In this document: positions 1 to 5,025 of the stretch, piece by piece | Layout: each line of letters begins with the position of its first letter | How positions within the stretch are numbered: position 1 is the first letter of the stretch | Origin: Desulfobacteraceae bacterium | Lineage (GTDB): Bacteria > Desulfobacterota > Desulfobacteria > Desulfobacterales > Desulfobacteraceae | Length of the DNA stretch: 5,025 nt | Reading direction: 5' to 3' | Assembly (NCBI GenBank): GCA_022712835.1 | Contig: JAFLJU010000362.1 | Location: forward strand, 1 to 5,025 | The notes under the pieces: model-generated | What the model saw: the letters and a program-made list of their open reading frames with translations, nothing else | Database searches by the model: none | Told to the model about the DNA's origin: nothing | Position numbers and translations under genes: made by a program

Positions 1-1862
1 GTGGGCACCATAAATTGTTGCCACCCCCATTTTAAAATTCCCACAAGCCAGAAGGATAACCAAAGGGCCCAGGCAAGCATGGCAATTCGATAGACCAACA
101 TGGGGATCGAAACCACCCAGGCCTCGGGAAGTACAGGGCCACTTACATCCTGATACCACCTCAGAAGAGAGCCGGAAGAGCCGTTACCCATAATATTCAT
201 ATCCGGATGGCCCAGCAATCCGTTGGAGATGGCAAAAACAAGAGACCCCATGGCTGCCAGGGTCAAAAATACCAGACCAGTTTGCACAAGGTTAAACCCA
301 ATTCCCTTAAGGTGAATCACTTTATCTTTCCGATCCAGGGCAATTAACCAGCCCACAACAATAAGGCAGGCAAGAAGATTGCTCATGGACATACCAATGC
401 CCAGTAAAAACCATTGATAAAACTTTAACTTTGCCCATCCCGTTTTTGACAACACCCAGGCGCCAAGGAAAATGATAATGATAACAGACCAGAAAAGAAT
501 GGCAGGCCCCACCAATTGTTCCCCCCCTACAAACAAGGGCCAGCGGTCGGAGGCAAGATAAATGTCCACGCTGGCATTTACACTGACAGCCCCCAGATCA
601 ACGCGACAACTCGTATATCGGGATGTCATTGGGGTTGATTCAATCCATTTAAGGGAAATATTCTGTTGGCCTGGGATGATGGGAAGCATCACCTGCTGAC
701 CTTCCTGGCGGATGGGGGCAAGTTTGCCCATGATCCGGACCTCTTGCAATTTGGCCGTGACCGGCAGGGTAAGAGGATGTTGCCCTCCCTGGCTGCTTTT
801 GATTGAAAGGGCCAGGCTTGCCGCCGTGGTTTTGTGTCCCGGGCGCAATTTGAGATGGCTTTTTTCAATGGTCAATGTCTGCCCCGCAATTCCGGCAGGT
901 CGGCTGATTTTAAGCATCACTCTCTCTTCAGGCCAGGGATGCCAGGTTGGATACCAGCGGGTTCCGGTTTTATGGAGGATGACCGGAATTCCCTCGTATG
1001 CCAGGTGAAATATGGGGCTTATATCCACCTTCCAGATTTCCGTCCAGGAGGCAGTTTGTTTGTGGGTAAGCTGGATTTTATCAGTCGGTTCTAAAAATGA
1101 TTCCCAGCCAAGATCTGTCTGATTGGCACCCAGGGTAATTTTGGCAATCCCTTTATTCACCCGGATCCCCTGTGTGGTGATCGACTCTCCCGGGATAAGG
1201 GGAATCTTCAGCACAACGCCTGAGCCAACGGGGCTTAAGCGGTGAATCTTTGTTTTAACTTTCCACACAAGACCCAAAAGCAGGGTGCGCTCAATCCGCA
1301 CAAAGGGCGGAAGTATGCCGTTTTCCAACACCTCCTGCTGTTTGTTATCCCTGACAATCCGTTTAAACTGCAATTGGTCATCCACCTTGCCATCGGGATG
1401 CAATCCTTCCACGGACCAACCCTCGGCCTGAATACTCACCCTGTGGGGCTTTAACGGAAAGGGCAACTGTAGTAAATTTTGTTTTCGGATGGGACCTTTC
1501 AGGGTCAAAAGATGCTTGCCTTTCGTCACCTTCACCCACAAATTGTCCCCTTCCCGCAAAAGACCTTTGGCAGGAATGCCGTCGATGGATACCTTTCTGG
1601 GTAGCCAGTAGTCGGCATGGCTTGGCAGGGGAATGGCGGAAGAAACAGCTGCATCTATCTGGATATCCAAGGAAAGCCACTCCTGGTCAATGCCAATATG
1701 AATATCTGAGATATCCGCACAATTGGGAAAGCAATCCGCTGGTGCAAGCAAACGCTGTGTTAACTCATCCAGCAACTGCTGGGAGGGGATTTCAGTGGTT
1801 TGTCCAAGTCCGGGACTCAACAAGAAAAGCGCCAGGAATGAAAAAATTTTCAATGATTTCAT
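1..1862 (-). repeat. Unit 2 of the internal duplication (incomplete at the edge)
   Basis: Residues 729-1348 and beyond form the second copy. Counterparts of the unit 1 landmarks are: LP then W then VSIDG (L807, W814, D822, G823; offset about 707-708); a KR pair at 895-896; EIW (1003-1005; offset 709); WYPTWHPWPEE (1031-1041); LTIEK (1058-1062; offset 701); and RWPLF (1168-1172; offset 706) before helices from 1183 (offset 699). An SGPV (1302-1305) again precedes the last hydrophobic stretch (1311-1335). The cysteine pair differs from unit 1: C772 and C776 form a CFPNC pattern. The loop before the last helix is much shorter here (about 1274-1310) than in unit 1 (573-698). The identity is low but colinear over the whole length, which indicates an old duplication. 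Confidence 0.72.
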
Positions 1863-4046
1863 GAAAGATCCCCCCATCCCTTCCTTTGATTTGTAAAGAA
1901 AAGACAACATGCCCAGGGCCAGCAATAAAATAAGCGCTACCCGCACAAAAGACAAACCTAAATTAATTTTCGGTCCAATCAGGGTAAAAGATACGCTCTG
2001 ATCTCTGGTGACCGGTCCTGACCAACTAAAAGCGATCGTTTCAAAGGCTTGCCAGCGTGGCATGCCGGGTCCTGTTTGGGTGAGTGCCTTGGGGTCATAC
2101 TGCATGACGGAGGAATCATAATAGGAAGATCTTTTATCAGACAATTGCCCGGTTAAAACACTCTGTGTTTTATTCCTGGCCTTAACAAGCCTTGCCACAG
2201 ACTTGGTTTTCATGGGTTGGGCAGCCATTTCCAGGACCCCATCCATTTGCCGGGGCGGTGCTGAGGATCGCTGTTTTGCATTGCCCATGGAGGTCCAGGG
2301 TCTTTCCAACTGGGGATACATCCCGATCCTGAGAGCATTAACAGTGTAGGGGACCACAATTGCAACCAGGCAGATCACCACCACAGCCTGATAAAATTTA
2401 ACTGCCTTTTTAAATCTTCCATCGGGCAGATATTTGAGCAGGGCAAAGCCGATCAATAACGCCAACCAGATATACAACGGTGCCCCTGGTTCATGATAGG
2501 TCAACACCAGGGTAACAAATGCAACCCCGGCCAAAGGGGTTGAATAAAGTTTGGCCATGGCAATGGTAAAAATAAGCACAATGAAAAAATCCAGCAGGGT
2601 CCATTGTTTGATCCAGGTATGGGGAATGTTATCGATACCGGTGGCATTTAATAATTTCCAACCCGGCGGCAAAAATAAGCGCCCCCGGACCTGCCCAAAA
2701 TCATGGTCCCATCCCGTTGCGGGAAGAGAAGAAATATTTCCCTGGAAAAGAGAGTCCGCCACAAGGTTAACCAACCCATTTCGCAGTTCTACCCCTGCTC
2801 TGTCTGACCCCTTGCTCTGGGTAATCAATTGTTCTTTCCCCTCCACCCCCACCCTGCCAAGGGTGATGGAAGGATCCATTTCCAATCGCCAATTGGTATT
2901 TTTCTGGCCTTTGATGGTGTCCTGGATCGTATAGCCGGACCCATCAAACCGAAGCCAGAGACTTCGTTCCAGGGTTAGTTGATCCGGTGCCGGAATAGGA
3001 TCTCCCCGCTTAATTTGTTTAAACTTCAAAGACTGCCCAGCAGCCAGTCTGTAGGCAGGATATTTATGCCATTTTCTGGGCATTGATGTCTGGAGCGGAT
3101 CAATGGGGGACACCCCATCAATCTCAACCAACCGTAAATCCGGCTGGGCCACAAAAGACCATATTTCCTGCCCGGGCCAATTGCCATTTTCAACGGAGTG
3201 AAAGGAAAGGGTGTTTAACTCTCCTATATGGCGCAAACCCAGGGCTATCTGAAATTTGCCTGGCCGCACCTGGATGCGCAGCCTACCATCGGCTTCAAGC
3301 CTGGCAGGCAAAGGACTTTTTAATGAAAGAGGGGTAAAGTTTTCCTGTGCATATAGAGGCCCCAGGGTAATTTCCCGAGCAACACCTGCCACATCAAGGG
3401 TGAAATAGAGCAAAACTTCACTGGGGATGGTATCATTTATCAGCCTGAAAGGTTGAATTTTCAGCCGGTTTTCAATCTTTTCTTCTGCCTGAACCCGTTT
3501 GAGCCATAGTCGGCCGGAGGAATCAAGATTGGGAAATTGGATTTTCCCATCATTGACAGTCAATGACACAAGACCTGATTCCAAAGGAATATGAAGATTT
3601 TCGGGCAGTCTGGACCAGGTAAAACTCCCGGTTACCCGATGGGTTCCTGGAGCAAGCTCAATTCCCGGCTGCTGATTCTTTGAAACAATAACCCACGCCT
3701 TTCCGTCAACTTGAACCTTGCTCGGCCACTGGCGTCCATTACCCGGCAGAGCCACCCAGCTTTTGCCATGCACAAGAACGGACTGGGAGAATTGACCCCC
3801 CTGGTCATTTAAAGCCAGGGTCAACTCCGAGGGCCAGACACATAGAACCCTATCACTATTGTTATACTGGGGAACACATTCCACTTGTTCTTTGTTTTCA
3901 TGAAGTACCCAGTCAACCCAGGGAGCCAGCAGTTCCGGGATATAAACCCCCTCTTTTGCGTGACAGGGGGGCATAAGGACAAGGATAAAAATAAGAATTA
4001 ACACCCATTGATATACTGCGTGAAAAAAACAATTGATTGCTCTCAA
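1..4046 (-). CDS. Giant two-unit envelope protein of unknown function (C-terminus off window)
   Basis: This frame is open for 1348 codons from a TTG at 4046 to the left edge; I read it codon by codon and found no stop. An in-frame TAA at 4110-4112 bounds it upstream. TTG is chosen because GGGGAG (4054-4059) lies 7 bases before it and a good signal peptide follows directly. An in-frame ATG at 4088 has no ribosome binding site. Layout by residue: signal peptide 1-30 (likely cut after CHA, before KEG); beta-rich ectodomain 31-482; about four membrane helices 484-572; polar loop 573-698; helix 699-718; Lys-rich cytoplasmic turn; signal-like helix 732-748; second ectodomain 749-1182; helices about 1183-1200, 1211-1236, 1251-1273 and 1311-1335. 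No enzymatic motif is visible. Both ectodomains probably face the periplasm. The two halves are diverged copies of each other. I have an unverified impression of similar large uncharacterised proteins in Gram-negative bacteria. By comparison with unit 1 the true end is probably near the edge. Confidence 0.93.
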   Translation of the reverse strand, partial: MRAINCFFHAVYQWVLILIFILVLMPPCHAKEGVYIPELLAPWVDWVLHENKEQVECVPQYNNSDRVLCVWPSELTLALNDQGGQFSQSVLVHGKSWVALPGNGRQWPSKVQVDGKAWVIVSKNQQPGIELAPGTHRVTGSFTWSRLPENLHIPLESGLVSLTVNDGKIQFPNLDSSGRLWLKRVQAEEKIENRLKIQPFRLINDTIPSEVLLYFTLDVAGVAREITLGPLYAQENFTPLSLKSPLPARLEADGRLRIQVRPGKFQIALGLRHIGELNTLSFHSVENGNWPGQEIWSFVAQPDLRLVEIDGVSPIDPLQTSMPRKWHKYPAYRLAAGQSLKFKQIKRGDPIPAPDQLTLERSLWLRFDGSGYTIQDTIKGQKNTNWRLEMDPSITLGRVGVEGKEQLITQSKGSDRAGVELRNGLVNLVADSLFQGNISSLPATGWDHDFGQVRGRLFLPPGWKLLNATGIDNIPHTWIKQWTLLDFFIVLIFTIAMAKLYSTPLAGVAFVTLVLTYHEPGAPLYIWLALLIGFALLKYLPDGRFKKAVKFYQAVVVICLVAIVVPYTVNALRIGMYPQLERPWTSMGNAKQRSSAPPRQMDGVLEMAAQPMKTKSVARLVKARNKTQSVLTGQLSDKRSSYYDSSVMQYDPKALTQTGPGMPRWQAFETIAFSWSGPVTRDQSVSFTLIGPKINLGLSFVRVALILLLALGMLSFLYKSKEGMGGSFMKSLKIFSFLALFLLSPGLGQTTEIPSQQLLDELTQRLLAPADCFPNCADISDIHIGIDQEWLSLDIQIDAAVSSAIPLPSHADYWLPRKVSIDGIPAKGLLREGDNLWVKVTKGKHLLTLKGPIRKQNLLQLPFPLKPHRVSIQAEGWSVEGLHPDGKVDDQLQFKRIVRDNKQQEVLENGILPPFVRIERTLLLGLVWKVKTKIHRLSPVGSGVVLKIPLIPGESITTQGIRVNKGIAKITLGANQTDLGWESFLEPTDKIQLTHKQTASWTEIWKVDISPIFHLAYEGIPVILHKTGTRWYPTWHPWPEERVMLKISRPAGIAGQTLTIEKSHLKLRPGHKTTAASLALSIKSSQGGQHPLTLPVTAKLQEVRIMGKLAPIRQEGQQVMLPIIPGQQNISLKWIESTPMTSRYTSCRVDLGAVSVNASVDIYLASDRWPLFVGGEQLVGPAILFWSVIIIIFLGAWVLSKTGWAKLKFYQWFLLGIGMSMSNLLACLIVVGWLIALDRKDKVIHLKGIGFNLVQTGLVFLTLAAMGSLVFAISNGLLGHPDMNIMGNGSSGSLLRWYQDVSGPVLPEAWVVSIPMLVYRIAMLAWALWLSFWLVGILKWGWQQFMVP
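1860..1877 (-). promoter_or_regulatory. Candidate internal translation start with ribosome binding site (M729)
   Basis: Within the long frame, an ATG at 1862-1860 is preceded by a run of six G and an A (1875-1869), with 6 bases between it and the ATG. A second in-frame ATG lies at 1877-1875, with AGGA a few bases upstream. The peptide from M729 reads MKSLKIFSFLALFLLSPGLG and then QTT. This is a textbook signal peptide with a plausible cleavage after GLG. The position is exactly where the duplicated unit begins. The site could be a relic of a formerly separate second gene, or still active and yield a secreted second-half protein. In the full-length protein the same segment would act as a membrane helix. 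The G-run is not a perfect Shine-Dalgarno sequence, so activity is uncertain. Confidence 0.45.
1863..4046 (-). repeat. Unit 1 of an internal protein-level duplication
   Basis: Residues 1-728 form the first copy. Landmarks shared with unit 2 are: LP then W then VQVDG (L100, W107, D114, G115); a KR pair at 183-184 closing the first beta block; EIW (294-296); the W326/Y329 region ending in basic residues; LTLER (357-361); and GWKLL (462-466) before the first helix of the bundle (from 484). A later SGPV (675-678 region) precedes the last helix (699-718), which ends in a Lys-rich tail, YKSKEG. The tail looks like a natural protein C-terminus, as expected if this unit was once a free-standing gene. 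Two cysteines, C57 and C69, in the first ectodomain could form a periplasmic disulfide. Confidence 0.75.
3957..4046 (-). other. N-terminal Sec signal peptide of the giant protein
   Basis: Residues 1-30 begin MRAINCFFHAVYQW and continue into a strongly hydrophobic core, VLILIFILVLM (residues 15-25), then PPCHA followed by KEG. The CHA end fits a signal peptidase I site between residues 30 and 31. The sequence LMPPC is a poor lipobox because position -1 is Pro rather than Gly or Ala, so lipidation at C28 is unlikely. The segment directs the first ectodomain to the periplasm and supports the TTG at 4046 as the start; beginning at the ATG at 4088 would add 14 residues before it. Confidence 0.75.
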
Positions 4047-4053
4047 CTTTACT

Positions 4054-4059
4054 CTCCCC
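4054..4059 (-). promoter_or_regulatory. Ribosome binding site for the TTG start
   Basis: The minus strand reads GGGGAG followed by AGTAAAG and then TTG. This is a strong match to the anti-Shine-Dalgarno complement with a 7-base spacer from GGAG. It decides the start in favour of TTG at 4046 over the in-frame ATG at 4088, which is preceded only by AT-rich sequence. Confidence 0.7.
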
Positions 4060-4079
4060 AAAAATAGTGTTCGGCCGAT

Positions 4080-4108
4080 ATGAAACATAAGAATTAAATC
4101 ATAGTCAA
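4080..4108 (-). promoter_or_regulatory. Candidate sigma70-type promoter for the giant gene
   Basis: On the minus strand TTGACT (4108-4103; five of six matches to the -35 consensus) is followed after exactly 17 bases by TTTCAT (4085-4080; four of six matches to the -10 consensus). Transcription would begin near 4073, giving a leader of about 26 bases before the TTG, with the ribosome binding site inside it. The upstream ATG at 4088 would then lie outside the transcript. The surrounding AT-rich sequence makes chance matches likely, and a TATGAT at 4104-4099 is an alternative -10 without a good -35. Confidence 0.3.
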
Positions 4109-4274
4109 ATTAACTGAAATTAGGTTCTAATGCAACTAAGCAATCTTAAAAAACAAATACCAGATATGGGGATCCTATTAATTTATCTCGACCAAGTCCT
4201 GGGAATACCAGTAAACGTAACTACTTTTAAGGGCCGCTGAAATAAGTTGAGCAGAAATAGTGCAGAATTTTGGT

Positions 4275-5025
4275 TCAGCGTTTAACAACCACGGCAATTC
4301 CATGACCACCGCCGCCGCAGATGGCAACAAGGCCATAGCGTGCATTGCGTCTTTTCATCTCATGAATCAGTGTTACCAGGCGCATGGTGCCGGTTGCGGC
4401 AATGGGATGCCCTAGCGAAATGCCTGACCCATTGACATTTACCTTGAGTTCAACATCAGCAGCGCTCAATTTCATCAACTTTGTATCAGCCAGGACCTGA
4501 GCGGCAAATGCTTCCTGGATCTCGATCAAATCCATATCGGCAAGTGTGAGCCCTGCCCTGGCAAGGGCCTTATCAACGGCTGCAGGTACGGCGGGATAGG
4601 TCAGACGAGGATCGGATGCGGCAACACCAAAGGACAAAATTTGAGCCATGGCTGTTGCATTCAGCTCACTTACTTTGCTCTCGGACATTATCACCACAGC
4701 ACCGGCACCATCATTTTCCGTAGATGAATTACCTGCTGTGCAGATGCCATCTTCGTAAACCACGGGAAGGGCTGCCAGCCGTTCGAGGGAAATATCCTGG
4801 CGGGGGGTTTCGTCTTTGCTGAATACCAAGTCCGGTTTTTTCTTCCCAGGCGTGGGAACCGCAACAATTTCTTCATCAAATAAGCCCTGCTCCATTGCAG
4901 CAATAGCCTTTTTGTGGCTCCTCAAGGCCCAAAGATCCGCTTCCTCCCGGGAAATGCCTTCCTGGCGAGCAGCCTCTTCGGCCCAGCTCATCATGGAGTT
5001 GAGTTCACCAAATCGTTCAATGGGT
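4275..5025 (-). CDS. Thiolase (acetyl-CoA C-acyltransferase family), C-terminal part; N-terminus off window
   Basis: The frame enters from the right edge (first full codon at 5024, reading PIERFGELNS before the double Met at 4994-4989) and ends at TGA 4277-4275; about 249 residues are visible, roughly the last 60% of a normal thiolase. Family features in order: SREEADLWALRSHKKA, the helix typical of the middle of thiolases; TAGNSSTENDGAGAVV, the usual TAGN...NDGA element; QEAFA (4517-4503), the position of the usual NEAFA or HEAFA; NGSGISLGHPIAATG with the catalytic His at 4409-4407; and CGGGGHG with the C-terminal catalytic Cys at 4319-4317. Thiolases exchange acyl groups with CoA, either cleaving 3-ketoacyl-CoA in beta-oxidation or condensing acyl-CoA units. 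The acylated N-terminal Cys is off window. GHPxAATG resembles FadI-type enzymes, but the substrate cannot be set from this fragment. The Met at 4994 is internal, not the start. Confidence 0.93.
   Translation of the reverse strand, partial: PIERFGELNSMMSWAEEAARQEGISREEADLWALRSHKKAIAAMEQGLFDEEIVAVPTPGKKKPDLVFSKDETPRQDISLERLAALPVVYEDGICTAGNSSTENDGAGAVVIMSESKVSELNATAMAQILSFGVAASDPRLTYPAVPAAVDKALARAGLTLADMDLIEIQEAFAAQVLADTKLMKLSAADVELKVNVNGSGISLGHPIAATGTMRLVTLIHEMKRRNARYGLVAICGGGGHGIAVVVKR

Larger units (their letters stand above)
4047..4274. other. Intergenic region between thiolase and giant gene
   Basis: This gap holds no open frame of note, no tRNA-like fold and no repeat array. It is AT-rich compared with the flanking genes. 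It contains the candidate promoter and the ribosome binding site for the leftward giant gene. A perfect 7-base inverted repeat, CGCTGAA (4235-4241) and TTCAGCG (4274-4280), overlaps the thiolase stop, but it has a 32-base spacer and no following T-run on the minus strand. A T-rich tract near 4147-4153 (minus strand) is preceded only by 3-4 base-pair stems. I see no convincing rho-independent terminator, so read-through from the thiolase into the giant gene is possible. Confidence 0.6.

Noticed and set aside
712..1094. Two overlapping plus-strand open frames (98 and 86 codons)
   Set aside because: They lie antisense to the second ectodomain of the long minus-strand frame, have no ribosome binding site of note, and their peptides are Cys/Arg/Pro-rich with no domain character.
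1242..1864. Plus-strand frames at 1242-1454 and 1622-1864 and a minus-strand frame at 1378-1680
   Set aside because: All are inside the continuous giant gene in other frames; the compositions are typical of shadow translations.
2551..3337. Plus-strand frames at 2551-2934 (127 codons) and 3083-3337 (84 codons)
   Set aside because: Antisense to the first ectodomain and its first helix; low-complexity beginnings and no recognisable motif, whereas the opposite strand gives a coherent exported protein.
3963..3974. Possible lipoprotein signal (LMPPC, C28)
   Set aside because: Pro at -1 and -2 does not fit a lipobox; CHA before KEG gives a better signal peptidase I site.
4086..4088. ATG start for the giant protein, 14 codons upstream of the TTG
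   Set aside because: It has no ribosome binding site and may lie upstream of the candidate transcription start; the TTG has GGGGAG at good spacing and is followed directly by the signal peptide.
4140..4215. Possible rho-independent terminator between the genes
   Set aside because: The T-rich tract has only 3-4 base-pair stems near it; no stable GC-rich hairpin precedes it on the minus strand.
4691..4903. Minus-strand 70-codon frame inside the thiolase
   Set aside because: It is a different frame of the thiolase, whose own frame carries all the family motifs.

Overview
The window holds two minus-strand genes read leftwards, both cut by a window edge, with an AT-rich gap of about 230 bases between them. 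Gram-negative features dominate: periplasm-directed proteins with Sec-type signal peptides and a multi-pass inner-membrane architecture. Base composition looks near 50% GC by eye. The combination of a beta-oxidation-type thiolase and this style of coding would suit a proteobacterium or a desulfobacterium, but nothing here fixes the taxon.

Right edge (4275-5025): the C-terminal part of a thiolase (acetyl-CoA C-acyltransferase family). It carries the GHP histidine and the C-terminal CGGGGHG cysteine motif. The N-terminal acylated cysteine lies off the window.

Gap (4047-4274): no gene. It contains a weak inverted repeat that overlaps the thiolase stop codon, a candidate sigma70-type promoter (TTGACT, 17 bases, TTTCAT) and a good ribosome binding site in front of a TTG start.

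Left four-fifths (1-4046): one uninterrupted minus-strand reading frame of 1348 complete codons with no stop before the window edge. It is easy to miss because it starts with TTG and its stop is outside the window. Every other open frame of moderate size over this stretch is a shadow of it. The product is a very large envelope protein of unknown function: a signal peptide, a beta-rich ectodomain of about 450 residues, a membrane-helix bundle, a polar loop and a further helix; then a second signal-peptide-like segment, a second ectodomain of about 430 residues and a second helix bundle.

The main observation is that the two halves are diverged copies of one unit. Matching motifs recur at a nearly constant offset of about 700-709 residues. 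The junction between the halves still has an in-frame ATG (residue 729) with a G-rich ribosome-binding-like sequence and a complete signal peptide. The gene therefore looks like two ancestral tandem genes joined into one frame, and the second half might still be translated separately. The thiolase and the large protein have no evident functional link and may simply be neighbours.
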